From Rhizobacter sp. (lineage in GTDB: Bacteria; Pseudomonadota; Gammaproteobacteria; Burkholderiales; Burkholderiaceae_C), in assembly GCA_025355745.1 (NCBI GenBank), contig JANXZA010000178.1, positions 1-40,808 of the forward strand: a stretch of DNA of 40,808 nucleotides, read 5' to 3'. Every line of letters starts with the position of its first letter. The first letter of the stretch is position 1. The notes under the pieces are model-generated. The model was not told the origin of the DNA. It saw nothing but the letters and a program-made list of their open reading frames with translations, and ran no database searches. Shown here piece by piece: positions 8,057-15,999 of the stretch. Both the position numbers and the translations under genes were made by a program.

Positions 8057-9286
8057 ATGCACTGGGTGCTCGTGGCTAGGGTTGGGGTGGTGGTGGGCGT
8101 GCTGACCGCTGCCGGATGCAGCAAGGAACCGCAGGCGGGGAACGGGGCAGGGGCTGCTGCTGCCCAGGCATCGGCGTCGTCGGGCGTCGGCGCTGGCCCC
8201 GGTGGCAGTGCCCCGATCAGCGTCACCTCGGTGCGGGCGCAGCGGCGCGATGTCGATGTGATGCTGGAGGCCACCGGCACGGTGACGGCGCTGAACACTG
8301 TCGACATCCGCTCCCAGGTCAGCAGCGTGATCACGCGGGTCGAGATTCGCGAAGGCCAGTTCGTCAAGGCCGGTCAAGTGCTGTTCACGCTCGACGCCCG
8401 CAACGACGAGCTGGGTCTGGCCAAGGCGCGCGCGCAGCTCGCGAGCAACCTGGCGACACTGGCCGATGCGCAACGCCAACTGGCACGCAGCACCGACCTG
8501 CTCGCGCAGGGCTTCATTTCGCAGGGCGCGGTCGATACCAATCGGACCCTGGTCGACAGCCAGAACTCGGTCGTCGCCGCGACCCGCACCGCCATCGACG
8601 CGGCGCAGGTCGCGCTGTCGTACAACCGCATCAAGGCGCCCGCGTCGGGCCGCGCCGGCGCCATCAATGTGTTCGCCGGCACGACGGTGCAGCCCGGCGG
8701 CGCCGCGCTCGTCACCATCACCCAGCTCGACCCGATCGGCGTCGCGTTCAACGTACCACAGCGCAACCTGACTGACGCGCTGCGCACCTTGCGCGCGGGC
8801 GGCGGCACGGTCACGGCGCTGCTGCCGGAAAACCTTGGCAGTGCGACCGGCAAGCTCCAGTTCGTCGACAACGTCGTCGACCCCAACTCGGGCACGGTGC
8901 GGGTCAAGGCCGAGTTCGGGAACCGCGATGAGGTGTTGTGGCCCGGCGCGTTCGTGACCGTCCGCCTGGCCGTGCGCACGCTGAAAGACGCGACGGTGCT
9001 GCCGCAGGCGGCGGTGATCCAGGGGCCGCGCGGCAGCGTCGTCTACGTCATCGATGCGCAGAACAAGGCCCAGGCCCGGCCGGTCGAAGTGGTCTACGGC
9101 AGCGGCCTGGACGCGGTGGTCAGCGGCGTGCAGCCGGGCGAGCGCATCGTTCTCGACGGGCGCCAGAACCTGCGCGCCGGCGTGGCTGTGGCGGAGCGCG
9201 CGGCCAGCGGGGCCGGGGCTAATGGCGAAGCCAAGCGGCAGCGCGGCGCCGGCGCGGCGAGCGCTGCGTCTGGCACCTCGCCATGA
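8057..9286 (+). CDS. RND efflux periplasmic adaptor lipoprotein, MdtA-like
   Basis: This is the membrane-fusion subunit that joins an inner-membrane RND pump to an outer-membrane channel. The 409-residue protein has a lipobox (LTAAGC, C21), a low-complexity Ala/Gly linker, then the barrel-sandwich pieces (VTALNTVDIRSQVSS, EGQFVKAGQVLFTLDAR), an alpha-hairpin rich in Ala/Gln/Leu (about residues 118-180), the second half-motif NRIKAPASGRAG, a beta-barrel and a membrane-proximal domain. The C-terminus is Ala/Gly-rich. ATG 8057 has AGGA at suitable spacing; the frame upstream lies in repeat DNA. Its stop overlaps the permease ATG (ATGA). Substrate is unknown. No TolC-type gene is in the window. 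Confidence 0.93.
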   Translation: MHWVLVARVGVVVGVLTAAGCSKEPQAGNGAGAAAAQASASSGVGAGPGGSAPISVTSVRAQRRDVDVMLEATGTVTALNTVDIRSQVSSVITRVEIREGQFVKAGQVLFTLDARNDELGLAKARAQLASNLATLADAQRQLARSTDLLAQGFISQGAVDTNRTLVDSQNSVVAATRTAIDAAQVALSYNRIKAPASGRAGAINVFAGTTVQPGGAALVTITQLDPIGVAFNVPQRNLTDALRTLRAGGGTVTALLPENLGSATGKLQFVDNVVDPNSGTVRVKAEFGNRDEVLWPGAFVTVRLAVRTLKDATVLPQAAVIQGPRGSVVYVIDAQNKAQARPVEVVYGSGLDAVVSGVQPGERIVLDGRQNLRAGVAVAERAASGAGANGEAKRQRGAGAASAASGTSP

Positions 9287-12200
9287 ACCTGTCGGAGCTG
9301 TTCATCCGCCGCCCGGTGCTGACGGTGCTGCTGAATGCGGCCATCGTCGCGGCCGGCGTGATCGCCTACGGCCGGATTCCGGTGGCGGCGCTGCCGAGCT
9401 ACAACACGGCCGTCATCAACGTCTCGGCGAACCTGCCGGGTGCCAGCCCCGAGACGATGGCGACCTCGGTGGCGCTGCCGCTGGAAAAGCAGTTCGCGAC
9501 GATTTCCGGCCTCAGCATCATCAGCTCCAGCAGCACTCTCGGCTCGACCTCGCTGACGCTCGAGTTCGACCAGGGCCGCGACATCGACGCCGCCTCGGTC
9601 GATGTGCAGGCGGCGCTGCTGCGCGCCCAGCGCTCGTTGCCGCAGGACATGACGTCGCCGCCGTCGTACCGCAAGGTCAATCCGGCCGATGCTCCGGTGC
9701 TGTTCATGGCGTTGACCTCGCCGTCGCTGAAGCTGTCGGAACTGAACGACTACGCCGAGCACCTGATCTCGCCGACCTTGTCGACGCTGGCGGGCGTGGC
9801 CCAGGTCAACATCTTCGGCGCCAAGCGCTTCGCGGTGCGGGTGCGCGTGCAGCCGCAGGCGCTGGCCGCGCGCAACATCGGCCTTGACGAACTGAGCGCC
9901 GCGCTCACGGCCGCGAACGTCAACACGCCGGTGGGCACGCTCGAAGGCGCCCAGCAAACGCTGACCTTGCAGGCGAACCGGCAGCTGCGCAACGCAGCCG
10001 AGTTCGCCGACCTGATCGTCAGCACCCGCGGCGGCAACCCGGTGAGGCTGCGCGACGTGGCCTCGGTCGAAGACAGCTATGAGTCGGTCAAGACCTACGC
10101 CAGCTTCGACGGCGAGCCGTCGATCTCGCTGGCCGTGTTCCGCCAGCCGGACGCGAACACCGTCAAGGTGGTCGATGCGGTGCGCGCGGCGCTGCCGGGG
10201 TTCCAGTCGCAGCTGCCGCAGTCGGTGAAGATTTCGCTGGTCAACGACCGCTCGGTGTCGGTGCGTGCGGCGCTCCACGATGTGACCTTGACGATGCTCG
10301 GCACGGTGGTGCTGGTGGTGCTGGTGATCTTCCTGTTCCTGCGCCGGTTCGTTGCCACGATGATCCCGACCTTGTCGCTGCCGGTGTCGCTGATCGGCGC
10401 CATCGCGCTGCTCTGGGCCTTCGGCTACACGCTCGACAACATCTCGCTGCTCGGCATCACGCTGGCAGTCGGGCTGGTGGTCGACGATGCGATCGTGATG
10501 CTGGAAAACATCATCCGCCATGTCGAAGACGGCGTGCCGCCGTTCCAGGCAGCACTGCGTGGTTCGCGCGAGGTCGGCTTCACGATCCTGTCGATCTCGA
10601 GCTCGCTGATCGCGGTGTTCATTCCGATCTTCTTCATGCCGGGCGTGATCGGCCTGCTGTTCCACGAGTTCGCGGTGGTGGTGGCGCTGGCGATCGTCGT
10701 CTCGGCCTTCGTCTCGTTGACGCTGGTGCCGATGCTGGCGAGCCGCTTTCTCACCGACGACGCGCACAAGAAGCAGCCCGGTGCGCTGGTGCGCTCGTTC
10801 GAGCGTGGCTTCGATGCGGTGCTGCGCGCCTACGCCCGCTCGCTCGACGCTGCGTTGCGGCACCGGTGGTCGGTCGGGTTCGTCGCGCTGCTGACGGTGG
10901 TGGCGACAGTCTGGCTGTTCATCGAGATTCCGAAAGGCTTCTTCCCCGAAGAAGACATCGGCCAGATCCAGGTCAGCACCGAAGCTGCCGAAGACACCTC
11001 ATTCCCGGCCATGGTGCGCCTGCAGGAGCGGGTGGTCAGCGTGTTTCGCGACGACCCGAACATCGCCAGCGTGAACGCCTTCAACGGCGGCGGTGGTGCG
11101 CAGAACACCGGCCGGCTGTTCATCAACCTGAAGCCGCGCGACCAGCGAGCGCCGATGAAGAAGGTCGTCGAAGGCCTGCGCCGCAAGCTGCGCGACGTGG
11201 CCGGCATCACGGTGTTCATGCGGCCGATCCAGAACCTGCAGCTCGGCGGGCGCCAGAGCAAGGCGCAGTACCAGTACATCCTGCAAAGCGTGACGGCCGA
11301 CGAGCTCAGCGCCTGGGCGCAGCGCCTGCAGGAGCCGATGCGCGCCGACCCGATGTTCCGCGACGTGAACAGCGATTCGCAACTGAAAGGCCTGCAGGCC
11401 TCGCTGAAGATCGACCGGGATCGCGCGAACACACTGGGCGTGTCGATCAACGCGGTGCGCAGCGCCTTGTTCAGCGCCTTCGGCGAGCGCCAGGTGTCGA
11501 CGATCTACACCAGTGTCGACAGCTACCAGGTCATCATGGAAGTGGCGCCGGATGCGAAGCAGGATGAAAGCGCCTTCGACAACATCTACGTGCGTTCGAG
11601 CACCGGCGCGCTGGTGCCGATGTCGAGCTTCACGACCGTCACGCGCACGGTCGGGCCGACCTCGATCAACCACGTCGGCCAGCTGCAGGCGGTGACGGTG
11701 TCGTTCAACCTCGCGCCCGGAACGGCGCTCGGCGACGCCACCGCAAAGATCGAGAAGTACCGCGAACAGATCCGCCTGCCGTCGACCGTGATCACCACCT
11801 ACGGCGGCGACGCGGCGGTGTTCAAGAGCTCGCAAGGCAGTCAGGCGGTGCTGATCATCGGCGCGCTGCTGGTCATCTATGTGCTGCTGGGCGTGCTGTA
11901 CGAAAGTTATGTCCACCCACTGACGATTCTTGCCGGCCTGCCATCGGCGGCGGTCGGCGCGCTGCTGATGCTGCGCCTGTTCGATCAGGACCTGACCCTG
12001 ATCGCCACCATCGGCATCCTGATGCTGATTGGCATCGTCAAGAAGAACGCGATCATGATGATCGACTTCGCGCTCGACGCGCAGCGCAGCCGCGGCCTCG
12101 CGCCGGCCGTGGCGATCCGCGAGGCCTGCGTGCTGCGCTTTCGCCCGATCATGATGACGACGCTGGCCGCGCTGATGGGCGCGCTGCCGATTGCGCTCGG

Positions 12201-12402
12201 CCTCGGCGCCGGCGCCGAGTTGCGCCAGCCGCTCGGCCTGGCGGTGGTCGGCGGGCTGGTGTTCTCGCAGGCCATCACGCTGTACATCACGCCAGTGATC
12301 TACTTGGCGCTGGACCGCTTCAGCGGCAACGGACCGGTGACGACGCCGGAGGGTGTCGGCACGACATCGTCGGGCGCGGCGGCAGCCGAGAAGCCGGCGT
12401 AG
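9283..12402 (+). CDS. RND-family multidrug efflux permease, MdtB/MdtC-like
   Basis: This proton-driven inner-membrane transporter of the hydrophobe/amphiphile efflux-1 type has 1039 residues, the full family length. The first helix is preceded by LSELFIRRPVLTVLL, typical of the family. Two periplasmic porter regions separate the twelve expected membrane helices, with the main helix block around residues 340-545 and the second from about 860. The proton-relay pair in helix 4 is VGLVVDDAIVMLENI (D401, D402). The ATG overlaps the adaptor stop. The sequence resembles MdtB/MdtC more than AcrB, for example in the pattern SVALPLEKQFATISGL, but only one permease is present, so a homotrimer is inferred. 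It converges on the SlyD-like gene 21 bp away. Confidence 0.95.
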   Translation: MNLSELFIRRPVLTVLLNAAIVAAGVIAYGRIPVAALPSYNTAVINVSANLPGASPETMATSVALPLEKQFATISGLSIISSSSTLGSTSLTLEFDQGRDIDAASVDVQAALLRAQRSLPQDMTSPPSYRKVNPADAPVLFMALTSPSLKLSELNDYAEHLISPTLSTLAGVAQVNIFGAKRFAVRVRVQPQALAARNIGLDELSAALTAANVNTPVGTLEGAQQTLTLQANRQLRNAAEFADLIVSTRGGNPVRLRDVASVEDSYESVKTYASFDGEPSISLAVFRQPDANTVKVVDAVRAALPGFQSQLPQSVKISLVNDRSVSVRAALHDVTLTMLGTVVLVVLVIFLFLRRFVATMIPTLSLPVSLIGAIALLWAFGYTLDNISLLGITLAVGLVVDDAIVMLENIIRHVEDGVPPFQAALRGSREVGFTILSISSSLIAVFIPIFFMPGVIGLLFHEFAVVVALAIVVSAFVSLTLVPMLASRFLTDDAHKKQPGALVRSFERGFDAVLRAYARSLDAALRHRWSVGFVALLTVVATVWLFIEIPKGFFPEEDIGQIQVSTEAAEDTSFPAMVRLQERVVSVFRDDPNIASVNAFNGGGGAQNTGRLFINLKPRDQRAPMKKVVEGLRRKLRDVAGITVFMRPIQNLQLGGRQSKAQYQYILQSVTADELSAWAQRLQEPMRADPMFRDVNSDSQLKGLQASLKIDRDRANTLGVSINAVRSALFSAFGERQVSTIYTSVDSYQVIMEVAPDAKQDESAFDNIYVRSSTGALVPMSSFTTVTRTVGPTSINHVGQLQAVTVSFNLAPGTALGDATAKIEKYREQIRLPSTVITTYGGDAAVFKSSQGSQAVLIIGALLVIYVLLGVLYESYVHPLTILAGLPSAAVGALLMLRLFDQDLTLIATIGILMLIGIVKKNAIMMIDFALDAQRSRGLAPAVAIREACVLRFRPIMMTTLAALMGALPIALGLGAGAELRQPLGLAVVGGLVFSQAITLYITPVIYLALDRFSGNGPVTTPEGVGTTSSGAAAAEKPA

Positions 12403-12423
12403 CGCCGAGCAAGTGGCGCCGCG

Positions 12424-12945
12424 TCAGTGCAGCCGCGTGCCGGGCGGCGCGGTACTCATCACGCTGACCAGCGGCTCGCCGACGCTGCCGGCCTCGACTT
12501 CCGCAGCGCTGGCTTCACGCACGCCGCGCACGACCAGGTCGAGCCGCAGCGCGATACCGGCCAGCGGATGGTTGCCGTCCAGCACCACATGGCCGGGATA
12601 GACCTCGGTCACGGTGTAGACGGCATCGGTGGGCATCGCGGGTGTAGCCGCACCGTCGGGCGGGCCGTCGAACTGCATGCCGATCTCGACCGCGTCCGCG
12701 AACACATCGCGCGCTTCAAAGAAAACGAGCTCGGGGCGGTAGTCGCCGAAGGCCTGTTCGGGTTCGAGATGCAGTTCGGTCGAGTAGCCGGTCTGCTGGT
12801 CGAGCAAGGCCTCTTCGACCTTGGCCAGCAGGTCGTCGCCGCCGACCAGAAACTCCACCGGATCGGCCAGTTCGTCGATCAGGTTGCCTTGGGCGTCTTG
12901 CAGTCGCCAGGTCAGGCTGACGACGCACGGAGATGTGATTTGCAT
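12424..12945 (-). CDS. SlyD-like FKBP-type peptidyl-prolyl cis-trans isomerase
   Basis: The 173-residue protein matches the SlyD branch of FKBP isomerases: an N-terminal FKBP half-barrel, a chaperone insert-in-flap region (FGDYRPELVFF onward), and the hallmark VLDGNHPLAG near residue 130 that rebuilds the FKBP domain. It lacks the His-rich metal-binding tail of E. coli SlyD. I start at ATG 12945 (MQITSPCVVSLTW); an in-frame ATG 18 bp upstream adds MCDHRS and is less family-like. It is divergent from the roxA-like gene with only 25 bp between start codons, so the two promoters must overlap or both transcripts have almost no leader. Confidence 0.88.
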   Translation of the reverse strand: MQITSPCVVSLTWRLQDAQGNLIDELADPVEFLVGGDDLLAKVEEALLDQQTGYSTELHLEPEQAFGDYRPELVFFEARDVFADAVEIGMQFDGPPDGAATPAMPTDAVYTVTEVYPGHVVLDGNHPLAGIALRLDLVVRGVREASAAEVEAGSVGEPLVSVMSTAPPGTRLH

Positions 12946-12970
12946 CGACCGATGATCGCACAATCACCCC

Positions 12971-14113
12971 ATGGACCTGACCCTTGCGACGCCCTTGCTC
13001 GGCGGCCTTTCGGCCGAAGTATTCATGCGCCGGCACTGGCAGAAGAAGCCCTTGCTGGCGCGTGGCGCGCTGCCGGTTGATGAGGCCTTCGTGACGCGTG
13101 CTCAGCTGTTCGCGCTGGCGTCCCGAGAGACGGTCGAGTCGCGTCTGATCGAGCGCGGTGCGGGCGGCTGGCGGCTGCGCCAGGGCCCGTTCAAGCGCGC
13201 CGCCTTGCCGCCGTTGAAGCAGGCCGCATGGACCATGCTGGTGCAGGGCGTGGACCTGCATCTGAACGGCGCACGTGCGCTGCTTGACCGCTTTCGCTTC
13301 GTGCCGGACGCGCGGCTCGGCGATGTCATGGTGTCGTATGCGAGCGATGGCGGCGGCGTCGGCCCGCATGTCGATTCTTACGACGTGTTCCTGTTGCAGT
13401 TGCAGGGCCGGCGGCGCTGGCGCATCGGGCGGGTCGGCGATCCTGCGCTGTTGCCCGACGTGCCGTTGAAGATTCTCGCGGCCTTCGAACCTGAGCACGA
13501 GTGGCTGCTGGAACCCGGCGACATGCTGTACCTGCCGCCCGGCTGGGGCCATGACGGCGTGTCCGAAGGCGAGTGCCTCACAGCCTCGATCGGCTTTCGT
13601 GCGGCGGGCCGCGAGCAGCTCGGCCGCGAGGTCTTGCAGCGTGCGCTGGATGGCGCTGAGCCGATCGAAAACGACTCCTTGTACCGGGACCCGAAGCAGC
13701 CCGGCACCGACGCTGCGGGCCGCATCCCGCTTGCCTTGCAAGCCTTTGCGGCCGACGCGGTGGCGCGCACGTTGGCCGCGCCGCGCTGGCTCGGCTGTGC
13801 ATTGGGCGAGGTGCTGAGCGAACCCAAACCCGGCGTCTGGTTCGAGACCGCAACGACGCTGTCCGGCGAGGGCGGCAAGGACGGCGTGGTGCTGGACCGG
13901 CGCTCGCGCATGCTCTACGACGATTGGCATGTGTTCATCAACGGTGAGTCGTTCCGGGCTGCCGGGCGCGACGCGACCCTGATGCGACGGCTCGCCGATC
14001 AACGCTCGCTGTCGGCGCGCGAGCGGTTTGCGTTGAGCCCGCCGGCCCGTGAGCTGCTCGACGATTGGGTCGCGGCGGGCTGGATACTGACGATCCAGGA
14101 GATGACGCCATGA
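12971..14113 (+). CDS. roxA: JmjC/cupin ribosomal oxygenase (RoxA/YcfD-like)
   Basis: The protein is an Fe(II)/2-oxoglutarate oxygenase of the cupin-8/JmjC type. E. coli YcfD (RoxA) hydroxylates an arginine of ribosomal protein L16, and the 380-residue length and N-terminus (FMRRHWQKKPLLARGA) fit that group. The iron triad is visible as PHVDSYDVF (H133, D135) and PPGWGHDGV (H194). The 150-residue C-terminal part would be the dimerisation and winged-helix region. No ribosome site precedes ATG 12971; a CACAAT hexamer lies 6 bases upstream, raising the chance of a leaderless message. The stop overlaps the next gene as ATGA. The L16 target is inferred from the family. Confidence 0.9.
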   Translation: MDLTLATPLLGGLSAEVFMRRHWQKKPLLARGALPVDEAFVTRAQLFALASRETVESRLIERGAGGWRLRQGPFKRAALPPLKQAAWTMLVQGVDLHLNGARALLDRFRFVPDARLGDVMVSYASDGGGVGPHVDSYDVFLLQLQGRRRWRIGRVGDPALLPDVPLKILAAFEPEHEWLLEPGDMLYLPPGWGHDGVSEGECLTASIGFRAAGREQLGREVLQRALDGAEPIENDSLYRDPKQPGTDAAGRIPLALQAFAADAVARTLAAPRWLGCALGEVLSEPKPGVWFETATTLSGEGGKDGVVLDRRSRMLYDDWHVFINGESFRAAGRDATLMRRLADQRSLSARERFALSPPARELLDDWVAAGWILTIQEMTP

Positions 14114-14598
14114 CTGCTGCCACTCACGGCTTGATCACGTCACGCGGCGAATTCCACGCTGCACTGCGCGAAGCGTTCGAGGCGGCAGCGTCGGTTGGCT
14201 GTCGCGAGCTGTGCTTGTGCGACGCGAACTTCGCCGACTGGCCGCTCGGCGAGCGCAGCGTGGTCGAGCAACTCGGCCGCTGGGCCGCGTCGCAACGCCG
14301 GCTGACGATCATCGCCGGCAGCTTCGATGAGGTGGTGCGGCGCCATCCGCGCTGGGTCGAGTGGCGGCGCCAGTGGTCGCATGCGGTGCAGTGCCGCACC
14401 AGCGCTGAGCCTGACAGCGGCCCGATGCCGACCTTGCTGATCGCGTCGGGCTTGTTAAGCGTGCGCTTGTCGGACGCTGACTTGCACCGAGGGCGCTGGT
14501 CGCGCGAGACCGCCGACCTGGTTCATTGCCGCGAAATCTTTGACGCGGTTTTGCAACATTCGACCGAGACCTTTCCGGTCACCACAACCGGTCTCTAG
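14110..14598 (+). CDS. Conserved-looking protein of unknown function downstream of roxA
   Basis: I do not recognise this 162-residue protein. ATG 14110 overlaps the roxA stop (ATGA), so it is co-translated and probably linked in function or regulation. It is soluble by eye, with no signal or membrane segment. Visible features are a helix-rich N-terminus (REFHAALREAFEAAASVGCR), a strand-turn LCLCDANFADWPLG, a hydrophobic strand RLTIIAGSFDEVV and a Trp/Arg-rich segment (HPRWVEWRRQWSHAVQC). The alternating pattern suggests a small alpha/beta fold. The last codons lie inside a perfect 9-bp palindrome (14593-14613). Confidence 0.75.
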   Translation: MTAATHGLITSRGEFHAALREAFEAAASVGCRELCLCDANFADWPLGERSVVEQLGRWAASQRRLTIIAGSFDEVVRRHPRWVEWRRQWSHAVQCRTSAEPDSGPMPTLLIASGLLSVRLSDADLHRGRWSRETADLVHCREIFDAVLQHSTETFPVTTTGL

Positions 14599-14624
14599 GG
14601 AATCTCCCTAGAGCTGGCTATAAT
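14593..14624 (+). promoter_or_regulatory. Palindrome plus TATAAT upstream of the lipoprotein gene
   Basis: A perfect inverted repeat with arms CTCTAGGGA (14593-14601) and TCCCTAGAG (14605-14613) spans the stop codon of the preceding gene. Five bases later is a consensus -10 box, TATAAT (14619-14624). The -35 position (about 14596-14601) falls inside the palindrome and is a poor match to TTGACA. This layout fits either a terminator without a T-run or an operator that hides the -35 region; the close -10 box makes me prefer the second. Confidence 0.5.
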
Positions 14625-14744
14625 CAAAGGCTAGGCAGTGGAATGGCAAGAGCTCTCCGCGCCTGTTGACGTTGGGGCTCTGCACTTGTAAGGGTTCCCA
14701 CAATTTGCTGTAATTGTTCGACCCCAATGACACCGAGGACACCC

Positions 14745-15101
14745 ATGAACAAGTCGATTCTGCTCGCATCCATCGTCGCCGCCGTTGCGCTTTCCGCTTG
14801 CGGCAAGAAAGAAGAAATGCCCGCTGCCGCCGCCGCTTCGGCAGCTGCGGCCCCGATGGTGGCTGAGGCTGCATCGGCCGCCGGTACCGCCGTCGACAAC
14901 GCCGTTTCCGCTGCTGCCACCGCCGCGATGGCCGGCGCCAGCTCGGCGATGGGCGCTGCATCCGCCGGTGGAGCGATGGCTGCCGACGCGATGAAAGACG
15001 CCGCCGGCAAAGCCGCCGACGCCGCCAAGGACGCTGCCGGCAACGCTGCCGACGCCGCCAAGGACGCTGCCGGCAAGGCTGCGGACGCGATGAAGAAGTA
15101 A
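14745..15101 (+). CDS. Small Ala-rich lipoprotein with LEA-like 11-residue repeats
   Basis: The 118-residue protein has a lipoprotein signal (lipobox ALSAC after a hydrophobic stretch), then an Ala-dominated body. Residues 80-112 are three exact-length 11-residue units of the form ADAxKDAAGxA, followed by half a unit (ADAMKK). This 11-residue, Ala/Lys/Asp pattern is that of group 3 LEA proteins and apolipoprotein-like amphipathic helices, which fold on drying or on a lipid surface. A stress or envelope-spacer role is inference. ATG 14745 is preceded by a 120-bp leader after the TATAAT box and has GAGGA 8-12 bases upstream. A strong terminator ends the transcript 25 bp after the stop, so this gene is probably transcribed alone and strongly. 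Confidence 0.85.
   Translation: MNKSILLASIVAAVALSACGKKEEMPAAAAASAAAAPMVAEAASAAGTAVDNAVSAAATAAMAGASSAMGAASAGGAMAADAMKDAAGKAADAAKDAAGNAADAAKDAAGKAADAMKK
14982..15080 (+). repeat. Three 33-bp direct repeats in the lipoprotein gene
   Basis: Units start at 14982, 15015 and 15048 and encode the 11-residue helices; a partial fourth runs to about 15098. The second and third units are nearly identical at DNA level, so copy number could change by slippage. Confidence 0.8.
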
Positions 15102-15125
15102 TCGCCCTCGCGCGATGTTATGAAG

Positions 15126-15147
15126 AGCCGCCTTCGGGCGGCTTTTT
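15126..15147 (+). terminator. Rho-independent terminator after the lipoprotein gene
   Basis: The stem AGCCGCC (15126-15132), loop TTCG and complement GGCGGCT (15137-15143) run straight into a T-tract ending at 15147. This is the clearest intrinsic terminator in the window. On the minus strand the downstream tract is broken, so it works mainly for the plus-strand gene. Confidence 0.9.
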
Positions 15148-15200
15148 CCTGGGCGCTCGCAGCGCGGTGGAGCGCATCAGCGCGCCGCAGCCGGAAACGT

Positions 15201-15977
15201 TCAGCCGAGGTCCAGCCAGCCGAATCCCAGCACGGGGTCGGCCACGACGATGTCGGCCGGCGCGGCGCCGCAAACGCGGGCCAGCGCAGCGCGCGCGAGC
15301 TCGGGCCGGTTGTTGCGTTCGCTGAGATGCGCAGCGACAAGATGACGCATCTCGGCGTGCCGGCAGGCGTCGAGAATCTGCGCCGCCATGTCGTTCGACA
15401 AATGCCCGAAGCGCCCGCCGATGCGTTGCTTCAGAAACGCCGGGTAGCGTGAATCCGCCAGCAGGCCGGCGTCATGATTGCACTCAAGCAGCAAGGCATC
15501 GCAGCCTTGCAGGTTCGCCACCAGGTGCGGCGTGATGGAGCCGACATCGGTCAAGACGCCGAGCTGGTGCGCCCCATCTGAACAGCGCAATTGCAGCGGC
15601 TCCTGCGCGTCGTGGGCCACCGTGTACGGCATGAGCTGCAGATCGCCGACCTCGATGGCCTGGCCGTCGCGTGCGAACCGCAGCAAACCGTCGGATTCCG
15701 GTTCGCCGATGGCGCGCCAGGTGCCGCGGCTCATCCACAGCGGCAGGCCGTGGCGGCGCGCGAAGGGTACAGCGCAGCCGATGTGGTCGCCGTGCTCGTG
15801 GGTCACGAACACAGCGTCGATGGCGTCGCTCTGCAAGCCGGCGCGGGTCAGCCGAAGGTCGAGTTCGCGCAGTGAAAAACCGCTGTCGATCAGCAGCCGG
15901 CTGGTGGTGGCGCCGCTGCGCGCCTCGACCACAGTGGCGTTGCCGGTGCTGCCGCTGCCCAGGCTACAAAAGCGCAC
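15201..15977 (-). CDS. Metallo-beta-lactamase-fold hydrolase, YycJ/WalJ-like
   Basis: The 258-residue protein has the metal site THEHGDH (H60, H62, D64, H65) and later conserved ECNHD and HLS segments, following the opening FCSLGSGSTGNAT. That opening and order are typical of the YycJ/WalJ group, proposed exonuclease-like or DNA-processing hydrolases; function here is unproven. The start is GTG 15977, with no clear ribosome site. It lies 22 bp after bamC on the same strand and is the last gene of the dapA-bamC run. Confidence 0.88.
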   Translation of the reverse strand: MRFCSLGSGSTGNATVVEARSGATTSRLLIDSGFSLRELDLRLTRAGLQSDAIDAVFVTHEHGDHIGCAVPFARRHGLPLWMSRGTWRAIGEPESDGLLRFARDGQAIEVGDLQLMPYTVAHDAQEPLQLRCSDGAHQLGVLTDVGSITPHLVANLQGCDALLLECNHDAGLLADSRYPAFLKQRIGGRFGHLSNDMAAQILDACRHAEMRHLVAAHLSERNNRPELARAALARVCGAAPADIVVADPVLGFGWLDLG

Positions 15978-15999
15978 GGACCGGGCCGCCGCCGCCGGC

